A stretch of 64,000 nt of DNA from Fredinandcohnia humi (GCF_001439915.1 NZ_LMBW01000001.1:810518-874517); one strand, 5' to 3'; positions 18,643-27,465 are shown, counted from the stretch's first letter. Made by a program: numbers and translations. The notes: generated by a model not told the origin, from the letters alone.

Positions 18643-19791
18643 ATGTTAGAGTTTGATACAAATGTTGATCAGTTAGCTACTATAAAGGTAATAGGTGTAG
18701 GCGGCGGTGGAAATAACGCGGTTAATCGAATGATTGAACATGGTGTTCAAGGTGTTGAGTTTATCGCGGTTAATACGGACGCTCAAGCTTTAAATCTTTC
18801 AAAAGCTGAAATAAAAATGCAAATTGGCGGGAAATTAACCCGTGGTTTAGGTGCTGGAGCTAATCCAGACGTTGGTAAAAAAGCTGCCGAAGAAAGCAGA
18901 GAACAAATTGAAGAAGCTCTAAAAGGAGCAGATATGGTATTTGTTACAGCTGGAATGGGTGGAGGAACAGGTACAGGTGCTGCACCTGTAATTGCACAAA
19001 TTTCTAAAGATTTAGGCGCTTTGACTGTAGGTGTAGTGACAAGACCGTTCACCTTTGAAGGTAGAAAACGTCAGACACAAGCTGCAGGTGGAATTCAAGC
19101 AATGAAAGAATCTGTAGACACTTTGATCGTCATTCCAAATGATCGACTTCTTGAAATTGTGGACAAAAATACACCAATGCTTGAAGCATTCCGTGAAGCT
19201 GACAATGTATTACGCCAAGGTGTACAAGGTATTTCAGACTTAATCGCTGTTCCAGGATTAATCAACCTTGACTTTGCTGACGTAAAAACAATTATGTCTA
19301 ATAAAGGTTCTGCACTAATGGGGATCGGTGTTGCAACTGGTGAAAACCGTGCTGCAGAAGCAGCTAAAAAGGCTATTTCAAGTCCACTACTTGAAACATC
19401 AATTGATGGCGCACAAGGTGTTCTTATGAACATCACAGGTGGAACTAACTTAAGTCTTTATGAAGTTCAAGAGGCTGCCGATATTGTGGCATCCGCTTCT
19501 GACCAAGAAGTTAACATGATTTTTGGATCGGTTATCAATGAAAACCTAAAAGAAGAAATTGTTGTTACTGTAATTGCTACAGGCTTTAAAGAGGCAGAGA
19601 TTGACAACTCACGTCCATCCCGTCCTTCATTTGGTGCCAAACCTCAACCACAACAGGTGCAGGCTGCGCCAACAAGAAGAGAAGTGAAGCGCGAGGAGCC
19701 AGTGCAAGAAGTAAATACACGTGGTGCGGCTCACGTTGAAGATGAAATCGATGTACCAACATTTTTACGTAACCGTAAAAGAAGAGGGTAA
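18643..19791 (+). CDS. ftsZ: Cell division tubulin-like GTPase FtsZ
   Basis: FtsZ polymerises with GTP into the Z ring. The 382-residue protein has the GTPase domain with the tubulin signature GGGTGTG at 106-112 (B. subtilis 382 aa), the T7 loop NLDFADVK supplying the catalytic Asp, a variable linker rich in Gln/Pro/Arg (about 316-365), and the conserved C-terminal peptide [13 protein letters not shown] that binds FtsA, SepF and other partners. AGGAGG lies upstream of the ATG. The bpr/bpf protease genes found next in B. subtilis are absent; a repeat copy, a terminator and spoIIGA follow instead. Confidence 0.98.
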   Translation: MLEFDTNVDQLATIKVIGVGGGGNNAVNRMIEHGVQGVEFIAVNTDAQALNLSKAEIKMQIGGKLTRGLGAGANPDVGKKAAEESREQIEEALKGADMVFVTAGMGGGTGTGAAPVIAQISKDLGALTVGVVTRPFTFEGRKRQTQAAGGIQAMKESVDTLIVIPNDRLLEIVDKNTPMLEAFREADNVLRQGVQGISDLIAVPGLINLDFADVKTIMSNKGSALMGIGVATGENRAAEAAKKAISSPLLETSIDGAQGVLMNITGGTNLSLYEVQEAADIVASASDQEVNMIFGSVINENLKEEIVVTVIATGFKEAEIDNSRPSRPSFGAKPQPQQVQAAPTRREVKREEPVQEVNTRGAAHVEDEIDVPTFLRNRKRRG

Positions 19792-19793
19792 TT

Positions 19794-19913
19794 AGAAAAG
19801 CGTAATGCGCCCGCATATCGGCGACAAGCATAAGAACAGCGCTGACAGAAGGCGCTCTTTGCCTTCTGGAGCGATGGGCTAGACCATAGAGCCGATGGCG
19901 CCTGGAGCTAGAC
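19794..19913 (-). repeat. Interspersed structured repeat, type B, copy 3 (reverse)
   Basis: On the - strand this 120-bp element begins GTCTAGCTCCAGGCGCC and ends CGCTTTTCT. CAGAAGGC/GCCTTCTG and ATCGGC/GCCGAT pairings are conserved as in the copies at 13223 and 46553. It sits directly after ftsZ, before its terminator, in the 393-bp ftsZ-spoIIGA gap. Confidence 0.85.
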
Positions 19914-19937
19914 ATAAAAAAACCTCCAATATTCAGC

Positions 19938-19978
19938 AAAGGCATTTGACAAAGGAATTGTCGAATGCCTTTTTTTCA
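19938..19978 (+). terminator. Terminator after ftsZ containing a 0A-box sequence
   Basis: A 15-bp stem (AAAGGCATTTGACAA / TTGTCGAATGCCTTT) with an AGGAA loop is followed by a T-run. The 3' arm includes TGTCGAA (19959-19965), a perfect Spo0A box, about 150 bp upstream of the likely spoIIG start site. Confidence 0.85.
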
Positions 19979-20023
19979 TTTTTCCCCTGTTATATTCCAT
20001 TCCTATTTTTTTCTGAGGCAAAT

Positions 20024-20108
20024 TGACAAAATAAGAACTAATCCTTCAAAATTTCTCTTTTATTATTGCATGAAGTGACAGACTTCCATATAAGATGTAC
20101 TATATACT
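20024..20108 (+). promoter_or_regulatory. Spo0A-type spoIIG promoter with 22-bp spacer
   Basis: GTGACA (20075-20080) and TATACT (20103-20108) are separated by 22 bp, the unusual spacing known for the B. subtilis spoIIG promoter, which sigma-A uses only with Spo0A~P. A 0A-like TGACAAA (20024-20030, one mismatch) lies near -88 from the predicted start at about 20115, close to the distal 0A site of B. subtilis. Confidence 0.7.
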
Positions 20109-20184
20109 ATTTTTTAAGCTAACTAGTTTACGTTAATTGCGTTCGAAAAAAGAGCAGTGACTTATTGGTGAAAGGAGAAATAGG

Positions 20185-21108
20185 TTGTCCATTTATTTAG
20201 ATGTAATCTGGTTATTAAACTTTTTCTTTGACGCCTTATTATTGCTTTTAACTGCGCTGATTCTAAAGCGTAAGATTGTTAAATGGCGAATCTTAGTAGG
20301 TGCTTTTATAGGATCTTTAGTAGTCCTGATTGTGGTTTCTCCTTTTGCGGCATTTGGGTCGCATCCACTTGTAAAACTACTCTTTTCAATCGTGATTGTA
20401 GGAGTTGCTTATGGTTATAAACGATTTCGGTATTTTATGCAGGGGCTATTAACCTTTTATTTTACTACTTTCATGATTGGAGGTGGAATGATAGGGGTTC
20501 ATTATTTCTTAGAATTTGATGTTCAAGTTTTTGATGGAACAGTCCTTACGCAATCTATTGGTTATGGTAATCCAATTAGTTGGGGATTTGTATTAATCGG
20601 GTTTCCTCTTTTATGGTATTTTTCTAAAAATAGAATAGCGGACATCGAAACGAAACAAGTTTTTTATGACCAGATTGTCGACGTGAAGCTGGAAATAGAT
20701 GATGTTACCTTACAATTAAAAGGTTTGGTTGATAGTGGAAATCAATTATTTGATCCGATTACAAAAAGTCCCGTTATGATTTTAGATACGACGAAATATG
20801 AGGCATTATTTCCTAAAACATTAATCGAACAATCTAAAAATATCGAACTATTAACGAATGATCCATCAGAATCCCATAAATGGGAAAGTCGAGTAAGACT
20901 TATTCCATATCGGGGTGTTGGACAAGAGCATCAATTTTTACTCGCAGTTAAGCCAGATCAAATTACGATCTTTCAAGGAAATGAAGAAAATATCGTAAAA
21001 AAGGGTCTCGTTGCATTCAACCATACAACATTGTCTACAGATGGTGAATATGATTGCATCATCCATCCGAAAATGCTTATTTCATCCTCCATTAAGACAG
21101 CTTCTTAA
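20185..21108 (+). CDS. spoIIGA: SpoIIGA, pro-sigma-E processing aspartic protease
   Basis: SpoIIGA is the membrane protease that cleaves pro-sigma-E in the mother cell after a forespore signal (SpoIIR). The 307-residue protein has five membrane segments in the first 155 residues and a cytoplasmic aspartic-protease domain with the catalytic D183-S-G motif, at the same number as in B. subtilis. It starts with TTG, seven bases after AAAGGAG. sigE follows after 75 bp, giving the classical spoIIG operon under the Spo0A-type promoter. Confidence 0.96.
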   Translation: MSIYLDVIWLLNFFFDALLLLLTALILKRKIVKWRILVGAFIGSLVVLIVVSPFAAFGSHPLVKLLFSIVIVGVAYGYKRFRYFMQGLLTFYFTTFMIGGGMIGVHYFLEFDVQVFDGTVLTQSIGYGNPISWGFVLIGFPLLWYFSKNRIADIETKQVFYDQIVDVKLEIDDVTLQLKGLVDSGNQLFDPITKSPVMILDTTKYEALFPKTLIEQSKNIELLTNDPSESHKWESRVRLIPYRGVGQEHQFLLAVKPDQITIFQGNEENIVKKGLVAFNHTTLSTDGEYDCIIHPKMLISSSIKTAS

Positions 21109-21183
21109 TGGAGAAATGGAAAGGTTAGATTCCTATAAATATCATACTCATGCTTTTTACGAATTAGAAGGGAGAACTTACTT

Positions 21184-21903
21184 GTGGCTAAATTAAAATT
21201 AAAACTTACATATTGGTGGTATAAGCTATTAATAAAATTAGGCTTAAAAACGGATGAAATTTATTATATTGGTGGAAGCGAGGCTTTACCGCCACCGTTG
21301 TCAAAAGATGAGGAAGAAGTCCTTTTAAACAAACTTCCCAGCGGGGACAAGGCTGCAAGGTCAATCCTGATTGAAAGAAATTTAAGACTTGTAGTGTACA
21401 TCGCTCGAAAATTTGAAAATACTGGAATAAATATCGAAGATCTAATAAGCATTGGAACGATCGGCTTAATAAAAGCAGTGAATACTTTTAATCCTGAAAA
21501 GAAAATCAAACTCGCAACCTATGCATCAAGATGTATTGAAAACGAGATTTTAATGTATTTACGTCGCAATAATAAAATTAGGTCTGAGGTGTCCTTCGAT
21601 GAGCCATTAAATATCGATTGGGATGGCAATGAGTTATTATTATCTGATGTTCTAGGGACAGAGGAAGACATCATTACAAAGGATTTAGAAGCAAACGTTG
21701 ATCGCAAATTATTAGTTAAAGCACTCCATCAGCTAAATGACCGTGAAAAACAAATTATGGAACTTCGCTTCGGCTTAATTGGCGGTGAAGAAAAGACACA
21801 AAAAGACGTTGCAGACATGCTTGGAATTTCACAGTCCTATATATCAAGATTGGAAAAACGAATCATTAAACGTCTGCGTAAAGAATTTAATAAAATGGTG
21901 TAA
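21184..21903 (+). CDS. sigE: RNA polymerase sporulation sigma factor E (pro-sigma-E)
   Basis: Sigma-E directs early mother-cell transcription. The 239-residue precursor begins with an amphipathic pro-region (about 1-27, [19 protein letters not shown]) that holds it at the membrane and is removed by SpoIIGA near Y27-Y28. The rest is sigma-70 region 2 ([13 protein letters not shown]) and region 4 with a helix-turn-helix ([20 protein letters not shown]). It starts with GTG after GAAGGGAG. Length is the same as B. subtilis SigE (239). Confidence 0.98.
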   Translation: MAKLKLKLTYWWYKLLIKLGLKTDEIYYIGGSEALPPPLSKDEEEVLLNKLPSGDKAARSILIERNLRLVVYIARKFENTGINIEDLISIGTIGLIKAVNTFNPEKKIKLATYASRCIENEILMYLRRNNKIRSEVSFDEPLNIDWDGNELLLSDVLGTEEDIITKDLEANVDRKLLVKALHQLNDREKQIMELRFGLIGGEEKTQKDVADMLGISQSYISRLEKRIIKRLRKEFNKMV

Positions 21904-21980
21904 TAAAAAATTAATATGCTTACACGTGTTGATTTGCCTGTTTTTTACACCTGATTTGGAAATAGTTGTGAATTCAAAAT

Positions 21981-22009
21981 GCATATTTTTCCCTCTAACG
22001 GAGATACTT
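21981..22009 (+). promoter_or_regulatory. Sigma-F promoter of sigG
   Basis: GCATA (21981-21985), a 14-bp spacer and GGAGATACTT (22000-22009) match the sigma-F consensus (GYWTA, GGnrAnAnTw). It lies about 40 bp upstream of sigG, whose first transcription in the B. subtilis forespore depends on sigma-F. Confidence 0.75.
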
Positions 22010-22045
22010 AACTTTGTACATCAACTCCTGTTAGGAGGGAAAGAA

Positions 22046-22828
22046 TTGACTCGAAATAAAGTAGAAATTTGTGGTGTTGATACTTCAAAGCTTCCAGTAT
22101 TAAAAAATGAAGAGATGCGGCTATTGTTTAGACAAATGCAAAGTGGTGAAGATTTGTCAGCCCGCGATAAGCTCGTAAATGGGAATTTACGACTTGTTCT
22201 CAGTGTAATTCAACGTTTCAACAACAGAGGAGAATTTGTGGATGATTTGTTTCAGGTCGGATGTATCGGTCTAATGAAATCAATCGACAATTTTGACTTG
22301 GGTCAAAACGTGAAATTCTCCACCTATGCAGTTCCGATGATCATCGGTGAAATTCGGCGCTATTTACGAGACAACAATCCTATCAGGGTGTCGCGCTCAT
22401 TGCGGGACATTGCCTATAAGGCATTGCAAGTAAGAGAGCGTTTAATGAGTGAAACATCTAGGGAACCTACTGCAGAAGAGATCGCAAAAGTACTTGAAGT
22501 GCCACATGAAGAAATCGTCTTTGCACTTGATGCGATTCAAGATCCAGTCTCATTATTTGAACCGATTTATAATGATGGCGGAGATCCTATTTTTGTTGTA
22601 GACCAATTAAGTGATGAGCGAAATCGTGATTCCAATTGGATTGAAGAAATTGCTTTAAAAGAAGGGATGAGACGATTAAATGATCGTGAGAAATTAATCC
22701 TTCGCAAACGATTTTTTCAAGGGAAAACACAAATGGAGGTTGCTGAGGAAATCGGTATCTCTCAAGCTCAGGTCTCACGTCTTGAGAAAGCAGCAATTAA
22801 ACAAATGAACAAGAATATCCAAAATTAA
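22046..22828 (+). CDS. sigG: RNA polymerase sporulation sigma factor G
   Basis: Sigma-G directs late forespore transcription. The 260-residue protein (same as B. subtilis) has the N-terminal VEICGVDTSKLPVL segment, region 2 (NGNLRLVLSVIQRF; GCIGLMKSIDNFD), region 3 and region 4 with a helix-turn-helix (MEVAEEIGISQAQVSRLE). The open frame runs upstream into sigE, but TTG 22046, just after TTAGGAGGGAAAG, gives the family N-terminus. A sigma-F promoter lies between sigE and this start. Confidence 0.97.
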   Translation: MTRNKVEICGVDTSKLPVLKNEEMRLLFRQMQSGEDLSARDKLVNGNLRLVLSVIQRFNNRGEFVDDLFQVGCIGLMKSIDNFDLGQNVKFSTYAVPMIIGEIRRYLRDNNPIRVSRSLRDIAYKALQVRERLMSETSREPTAEEIAKVLEVPHEEIVFALDAIQDPVSLFEPIYNDGGDPIFVVDQLSDERNRDSNWIEEIALKEGMRRLNDREKLILRKRFFQGKTQMEVAEEIGISQAQVSRLEKAAIKQMNKNIQN

Positions 22829-22829
22829 T

Positions 22830-22847
22830 AATGGGGCCTGCCCCATT
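22830..22847 (+). repeat. Short perfect inverted repeat after sigG
   Basis: AATGGGGC-CT-GCCCCATT directly follows the sigG stop codon. There is no T-run; it may stabilise the mRNA 3' region upstream of the true terminator. Confidence 0.5.
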
Positions 22848-22883
22848 TGTGGACAAGTTATAGCTTTAAAAAGTAAAAGATCC

Positions 22884-22915
22884 AGACATTCGTATCATTC
22901 GAATGTCTTTTTTTC
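22884..22915 (+). terminator. Intrinsic terminator after sigG
   Basis: A 9-bp perfect stem (AGACATTCG / CGAATGTCT) with a seven-base loop is followed by six T. It separates sigG from ylmC. Confidence 0.88.
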
Positions 22916-23007
22916 GTCAACTATCTAAACGACTTCCAACCCGTCTATATTTGTCTCATAAAAGGCAATGAGCCAATCATATAGTGTACTATAAGGAGGC
23001 GGGGAAT

Positions 23008-23253
23008 ATGGTGAAAATTTCTGATTTTCAGGCAAAGGACGTTGTAAGTGTTGTCGACGGAAAAAGGCTTGGAAATATTGGTGACATCGATATTAACTTA
23101 ACAACAGGTAAAATTGAATCCATTGTTATTGGCGGCTATGGCAAAGTATTAGGTATATTTGGTCGAGAAGAAGAGGTTGTGATTCCATGGAAAAATATAA
23201 TAAAAGTCGGCAAGGATGTCATTTTAGTTAGAACACAAAGTAATATAGAATAG
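23008..23253 (+). CDS. ylmC: YlmC/YmxH family PRC-barrel protein
   Basis: This is an 81-residue protein of the YlmC/YmxH sporulation-associated family with a PRC-barrel fold; its molecular role is not established. The sequence DGKRLGNIGDIDINLTTGKI followed by GKVLGIFGREEEVVIPW is the family signature. ATG 23008 has a strong AAGGAGGCGG, so the upstream GTG at 22984 is rejected; length then equals B. subtilis YlmC (81). The ylmA ABC-transporter gene found before ylmC in B. subtilis is absent here. Confidence 0.9.
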   Translation: MVKISDFQAKDVVSVVDGKRLGNIGDIDINLTTGKIESIVIGGYGKVLGIFGREEEVVIPWKNIIKVGKDVILVRTQSNIE

Positions 23254-23308
23254 GACCGGCTAAATTTGACATTTTTCCTAACATATTCTCCTTTCTTTTG
23301 CTAAGATG

Positions 23309-23317
23309 TGATAAAAT
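23309..23317 (+). promoter_or_regulatory. Extended -10 promoter upstream of ylmD
   Basis: TGATAAAAT is a good extended -10, about 90 bp upstream of ylmD, in the 156-bp ylmC-ylmD gap. No -35 at standard spacing is apparent. Confidence 0.4.
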
Positions 23318-23409
23318 AGGCAGAAGAAGGGTTCATTTTTCGAAAAAATAAAAACATTGTCGACCCGTCCCGGTATTGTGGGTTGGTTATATGAATAAAG
23401 GATGATGTT

Positions 23410-24234
23410 ATGAAGCTTGAACCATTTAATCAGGATATTGAACAGGTTTTAAAGGTCACAACCTGGAGCAAGTTTTTTACAGAAAAACTAGTTGTCGGGT
23501 TTACGACTAAAAGTGGGGGAGAAAGTAAAGCGGAATATGAATCCCTAAATCTTGGGCTGCATGTCCAAGATGAGAAAACTTTAGTTATTTCCAATCGTAA
23601 AAAACTTGCAGACATTCTACATTTCCCACCTGAAACCTGGGTATGTTCTGAACAAACACATAAAAATAAAATTGCTAAGGTTACTAAAAGCGACCTTGGT
23701 GCAGGGGTTTTTACATACGAAGATGGCATCAAGGATACCGATGGATTATATACGGCAGAGAAAAATATTCTGTTAACCCTTTGCTTTGCGGACTGTGTTC
23801 CACTATATTTTTATACACCTTCGAAACACATTATTGGAATTGCTCATGCAGGGTGGAAGGGAACTGTTCAGGATATAGCAGGTGAGATGGTACGTGCTTG
23901 GGGAATTGAAGGTGTCAAGCCGGATGAAATTCATGCTTTAATTGGACCATCAATTGGCAAATGCTGCTACATCGTTGATGATTACGTTATGAATTTGGTG
24001 AAAGGTTTGGACCATATAGATTCAAAGCCATACGAGAAAATAGGTGATACCCAGTATCGTCTTGAATTAAAAGAGTTGAACTATCAGCTGATGGTAAGAG
24101 CAGGAATTCCTCCTGAAAATATTCAAGTTTCCTCGTATTGTACATCTTGTGAGAATCAGCTATTCTTTTCGCATCGAAGGGATTCCGGGAAAACGGGAAG
24201 AATGATGAGTTTTATTGGTTTTAAGGAGGATTAA
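23410..24234 (+). CDS. ylmD: YlmD/YfiH (LACC1-family) purine nucleoside phosphorylase
   Basis: Members of this family (YfiH/LACC1; older label polyphenol oxidase) cleave or deaminate purine nucleosides at a zinc site. The 274-residue protein carries the family motifs [29 protein letters not shown] and GPSIGKCCY, with His and Cys ligands for the metal intact. It heads the run ylmD-ylmE-sepF-ylmG-ylmH next to division genes. ylmE starts seven bases after its stop, sharing an AAGGAGG inside the end of this gene. Confidence 0.92.
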   Translation: MKLEPFNQDIEQVLKVTTWSKFFTEKLVVGFTTKSGGESKAEYESLNLGLHVQDEKTLVISNRKKLADILHFPPETWVCSEQTHKNKIAKVTKSDLGAGVFTYEDGIKDTDGLYTAEKNILLTLCFADCVPLYFYTPSKHIIGIAHAGWKGTVQDIAGEMVRAWGIEGVKPDEIHALIGPSIGKCCYIVDDYVMNLVKGLDHIDSKPYEKIGDTQYRLELKELNYQLMVRAGIPPENIQVSSYCTSCENQLFFSHRRDSGKTGRMMSFIGFKED

Positions 24235-24241
24235 TTTCCAT

Positions 24242-24919
24242 ATGAACATAAAAGATAATCTATTACACATACAAGAAAACATTGAACAAGCATGCAAACG
24301 GTCTAACCGTTCTGCTGATGCCGTTTCAATCATTGCTGTTACGAAATATGTAAGTGTTGAAACAGCGAAAGAAGCGATTGCTGCAGGGGTTCACCATATT
24401 GGAGAAAACCGTGACGACGGTCTGCTAAAGAAACGAGAGGAAATAGGGGACGAGCCGACATGGCATTTTATCGGGTCGCTTCAAACAAGAAAGGTAAAAA
24501 ACATAATCGATAAGGTTGACTACATTCATTCACTTGATCGAATTTCTTTAGCAGAGGAAATACATAAGCGGGCAAGCGGAAAAATAAAATGTTTTATACA
24601 AGTCAATGTATCTGGAGAAGAGTCCAAACATGGAATGATACCCGAACAACTTGAGCCTTTTATAAAGGAATTAGAACAATTCCCTTCGATCGAGGTTGTT
24701 GGATTAATGACAATGGCTCCATTTACTGAAGACAAAAACATTATTCGTGAAAGCTTTCAACTGCTTCGAAGGCTAAGGGACGATGTACAAGCTCTTGATC
24801 TCCTATACGCACCATGTTCAGAGCTATCTATGGGAATGTCTAATGATTACGAAATCGCAATAGAAGAAGGTGCTACTTTCATTCGAATTGGTACTTCATT
24901 GGTTGGAAAAGAATTTTAA
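24242..24919 (+). CDS. ylmE: YlmE, PLP homeostasis protein (YggS/PROSC family)
   Basis: YggS/PLPBP proteins bind pyridoxal 5'-phosphate without known catalysis and maintain vitamin B6 and amino-acid balance. The 225-residue product is a TIM-barrel protein with the PLP lysine in AVTK35Y, then [24 protein letters not shown] and [12 protein letters not shown], all family landmarks. In most members the second is GENRVQ, so the DDG here is a mild variant. ATG 24242 follows AAGGAGG; the frame is open further upstream but overlaps ylmD. Confidence 0.94.
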   Translation: MNIKDNLLHIQENIEQACKRSNRSADAVSIIAVTKYVSVETAKEAIAAGVHHIGENRDDGLLKKREEIGDEPTWHFIGSLQTRKVKNIIDKVDYIHSLDRISLAEEIHKRASGKIKCFIQVNVSGEESKHGMIPEQLEPFIKELEQFPSIEVVGLMTMAPFTEDKNIIRESFQLLRRLRDDVQALDLLYAPCSELSMGMSNDYEIAIEEGATFIRIGTSLVGKEF

Positions 24920-24933
24920 AGAGGTGAAAAACA

Positions 24934-25368
24934 ATGGGCATTAAGTCAAAATTTAAAAGTTTTTTTGCACTAGAAGATGAATATGATTATGATGAGGAAG
25001 AATATCTTGAAGAGGAAGTTGAGCCTACCAAGCCAGCAAGAAGTGGTGCAAAGCAAAATGTGGTAAGCTTGCAAAGTGTCCAAAAATCTTCAAAGGTTAT
25101 TTTATTTGAACCTCGCGTGTATGCAGAGGCACAGGAAATTGCCGATCATTTGAAAAATAGACGAGCAGTGGTTGTTAATCTGCAACGAGTTCAACATGAT
25201 CAAGCGAAGCGGATTGTTGATTTTTTAAGTGGAACTGTATATGCAATTGGTGGAGATATTCAACGGATTGGTTCAAATATTTTCTTATGTACTCCTGACA
25301 ATATTGATGTTTCCGGAAATATCTCTGAGATAGTTTCTAACGAAGATTTCGCAGAAAAGGGGTGGTAG
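24934..25368 (+). CDS. sepF: Cell division protein SepF
   Basis: SepF binds FtsZ and the membrane and shapes septum assembly. The 144-residue product has an N-terminal amphipathic membrane-binding helix ([12 protein letters not shown]), an acidic linker rich in Asp/Glu/Tyr, and the SepF core (about 55-140, [33 protein letters not shown]). GAGGTG precedes the ATG by nine bases. It lies between ylmE and ylmG, as in B. subtilis. Confidence 0.96.
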   Translation: MGIKSKFKSFFALEDEYDYDEEEYLEEEVEPTKPARSGAKQNVVSLQSVQKSSKVILFEPRVYAEAQEIADHLKNRRAVVVNLQRVQHDQAKRIVDFLSGTVYAIGGDIQRIGSNIFLCTPDNIDVSGNISEIVSNEDFAEKGW

Positions 25369-25374
25369 TCGAAT

Positions 25375-25635
25375 ATGGGTATTATTTTCGGGATCTTAGG
25401 TCAAGTGATCGTCCTTTATTCGTATGCACTAATCATTTATATTTTAATGTCGTGGTTTCCAAATGCACGTGAATCAGGGATTGGTCAATTCTTAACAAGA
25501 ATTTGTGAGCCTTATTTAGAGCCTTTCCGCAAATTTATTCCACCGCTGGGAATGATTGATATTTCTCCAATCGTCGCAATCCTAGTTTTAAATTTCGCAG
25601 GTCGTGGAATTGATGCACTGCGATTTATGTTTTAA
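25375..25635 (+). CDS. ylmG: YlmG, YggT-family membrane protein
   Basis: YlmG belongs to the YggT family of small membrane proteins associated with division clusters. The 86-residue product has two membrane segments (about 5-27 and 62-82) around the conserved loop [10 protein letters not shown]...[15 protein letters not shown]. It starts six bases after sepF, using the GGGGTGG in its end. A terminator follows the gene. Confidence 0.93.
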   Translation: MGIIFGILGQVIVLYSYALIIYILMSWFPNARESGIGQFLTRICEPYLEPFRKFIPPLGMIDISPIVAILVLNFAGRGIDALRFMF

Positions 25636-25646
25636 ACGTTTCAAAA

Positions 25647-25677
25647 GGACCTTCCTTAAGGTCCCTTCTTCATTTTT
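25647..25677 (+). terminator. Terminator after ylmG
   Basis: GGACCTT / AAGGTCC with a CCTT loop is followed by a T-rich stretch. The GTCTAGC of a repeat remnant begins at once after the T-run. Confidence 0.65.
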
Positions 25678-25705
25678 GTCTAGCGTTAGGGTCAAACGCT
25701 TTTCT
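25678..25705 (+). repeat. Ends-only remnant of the interspersed repeat (ylmG-ylmH gap)
   Basis: A 28-bp stretch begins GTCTAGCG and ends ACGCTTTTC, the two ends of the repeat family without the middle. It directly follows the ylmG terminator. Confidence 0.6.
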
Positions 25706-25727
25706 ATTTTAAACGAGGTATATACAT

Positions 25728-26501
25728 ATGAATCTATATCAACATTTTCGAAAAGAAGAGCATGCGTTCATTGATCAAGTTTTGGAGTGGAAGCAGATTG
25801 TAGAGAATCAGTATAGTCCAAAGTTAACTGATTTTCTAGATCCACGTGAACAAGAAATAGTCAAACAAGTGATTGGTACAAATGGGGAAATCCTTGTTGA
25901 TTTTTTTGGCGGGAAAGATGGGCTTGAACGAAAGCGTGCATTATTGTATCCAACCTATTTTGAATCAAATGAAGCAGACTATAATCTTTCCTTTTTTGAA
26001 GTGAAATATCCAGTTAAATTTGTTACAGTAGACCATCGCAAAGTTCTTGGTTCAATGATGTCACTTGGTCTCAAACGTTCCAAATTTGGTGATATTTTAA
26101 CGCAGGATGAGGTAATTCAAATTGTAGTTGCAAAAGAGATTGCAGACTACGTTCGAATGAATTTAACTGCTGTTGGAAGAGCCACTATTTCACTATCAGA
26201 AATATCCCCTACTGATTTGCATGATGTAAATGAAGATTGGACAGAGCAAACAGTCACGGTATCTTCGCTAAGATTAGATGTTGTACTGTCATCCATTTTG
26301 AATGTATCCAGACAAAAAGCGCAAAGTTTAATTGAGAGTGGGCTTGTAAAGGTAAATTGGAAAAAAATCGAGCAATCTTCATTTGAATGTAAGGAAACCG
26401 ATGTCCTCTCTGTTCGTGGGTACGGAAGAAGTAAACTTCATTCAATTGAAGGAAAAACAAAAAAAGAAAAATGGAGAATTATTGTAGGAAGGCAAAAATA
26501 A
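25728..26501 (+). CDS. ylmH: YlmH, S4-domain RNA-binding protein
   Basis: YlmH is an RNA-binding protein of the S4 family linked in other Gram-positives to ribosome quality control and division. The 257-residue protein (same as B. subtilis) has an N-terminal region of unknown fold, a central ferredoxin-like part, and a C-terminal S4 domain (about 182-240, LRLDVVLSSILNVSRQKAQSLIESGLV block). It is the last gene of the ylmD-ylmH run, 90 bp before the divIVA ribosome binding site. Confidence 0.93.
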   Translation: MNLYQHFRKEEHAFIDQVLEWKQIVENQYSPKLTDFLDPREQEIVKQVIGTNGEILVDFFGGKDGLERKRALLYPTYFESNEADYNLSFFEVKYPVKFVTVDHRKVLGSMMSLGLKRSKFGDILTQDEVIQIVVAKEIADYVRMNLTAVGRATISLSEISPTDLHDVNEDWTEQTVTVSSLRLDVVLSSILNVSRQKAQSLIESGLVKVNWKKIEQSSFECKETDVLSVRGYGRSKLHSIEGKTKKEKWRIIVGRQK

Positions 26502-26528
26502 TTGAAAAAAATGCAGGACTTTTTCCTT

Positions 26529-26557
26529 TTTTGTCGAAATATAAAGTATCATAATAT
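26529..26557 (+). promoter_or_regulatory. divIVA promoter region with a perfect 0A box
   Basis: TTTTGTCGAAAT (26529-26540) contains TGTCGAA, a perfect Spo0A box with the preferred T-rich flank. It is followed by a -10-like CATAAT or TAATAT (26550-26557). Overlap with the promoter suggests direct Spo0A control of divIVA; this is inferred. Confidence 0.5.
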
Positions 26558-26606
26558 AGGCAATAATTTTCATTTTTTTATTTATTAATTTTTGGAGGTG
26601 GCATAC

Positions 26607-27107
26607 GTGCCCTTAACGCCATTGGATATTCATAATAAGGAATTTAGTAAAGGTTTTCGCGGCTATGATGAGGATGAGGTAAATGAGTTTCTCGATCAAG
26701 TCATTAAGGATTATGAATTGGTCATTCGCGAGAAAAAAGAACTTGAATCAAAGCTTTCAGAGCTTAATGAAAAACTAGGACATTTTACAAATATTGAAGA
26801 AACATTAAATAAATCGATACTAATCGCTCAAGAAACAGCAGAAGATGTGAAACGCAACGCTTCAAAGGAAGCAAAGCTCATCGTCAAAGAAGCGGAAAAA
26901 AATGCGGATCGTATTATAAATGAATCTTTAGCTAAATCTAGAAAGATATCAATTGAAATTGAAGAATTGAAGAAACAGTCTAAAGTATTCAGAAACCGAT
27001 TTAAAATGCTAATTGAAGCCCAGCTTGATCTGATTAGCAATGATGATTGGGATCATCTCATGGAATATAATGTAGAGCCAGTTTTTGCTGAGTCGGAAGA
27101 AAATTAG
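26607..27107 (+). CDS. divIVA: Septum/pole-organising protein DivIVA
   Basis: DivIVA is a coiled-coil protein that recognises negatively curved membrane at septa and poles and recruits MinJ, RacA and other partners. The 166-residue product starts PLTPLDIHNKEFSKGFRGYDEDE, the membrane-binding N-domain, followed by a long coiled coil (about 30-140). GTG 26607 is chosen, seven bases after GGAGGTGG, because it reproduces the B. subtilis N-terminus (164 aa); the frame is open from 26592. An 0A box and promoter lie upstream. Confidence 0.96.
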   Translation: MPLTPLDIHNKEFSKGFRGYDEDEVNEFLDQVIKDYELVIREKKELESKLSELNEKLGHFTNIEETLNKSILIAQETAEDVKRNASKEAKLIVKEAEKNADRIINESLAKSRKISIEIEELKKQSKVFRNRFKMLIEAQLDLISNDDWDHLMEYNVEPVFAESEEN

Positions 27108-27116
27108 TTTCTATAC

Positions 27117-27145
27117 TTGACTCTTTTGTTTAATACGCATATAAT
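27117..27145 (+). promoter_or_regulatory. Sigma-A promoter of the ileS T-box transcript
   Basis: TTGACT (27117-27122), 17-bp spacer, TATAAT (27140-27145). The transcript would start near 27152 and run into the T-box leader. Confidence 0.85.
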
Positions 27146-27179
27146 TTTAAAACAACTATTTAAAATAAAATAATATAAA

Positions 27180-27465
27180 AGCAGCTATGAAAGGGACAGT
27201 AATTCTTGTCAAACTTATAAGATGTCAGTAGCGAATCAGGGGTGGTGGAAGCCTGATATAAGTGATAAGAATGAAGATCACCCTGGAGTTCGGTGCTGAA
27301 CACATAAAAATGGTTAAGGGGTTCCTTTTGATCATTTCTAAGTAAGCATTTCGCGAATCATTCACGTTACGAATGTCGAGTGGATGAATATGAAATATTC
27401 GTCTATAAGGGTGGTACCGCGAGAGACCTTCTCGTCCCTTTTTTGGGATGAGAAGGTCTTTTTTC
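27180..27465 (+). promoter_or_regulatory. T-box riboswitch, isoleucine specifier, upstream of ileS
   Basis: The leader opens with the usual GAAAGGGACAG segment and contains a specifier loop with ATC (27277-27279), an isoleucine codon. The conserved T-box AAGGGTGGTACCGCG lies at 27407-27421. A terminator (AGACCTTCTCGTCCC 27424-27438 / GGGATGAGAAGGTCT 27445-27459, then T-run) follows. Uncharged tRNA-Ile stabilises the antiterminator and lets ileS be transcribed. Between the terminator and ileS lies a repeat copy. Confidence 0.95.

Noticed and set aside
21779-22045. 89-residue N-terminal extension of sigG overlapping sigE
   Set aside because: The family N-terminus and a strong ribosome site place the start at TTG 22046; the extension reads sigE in another frame.
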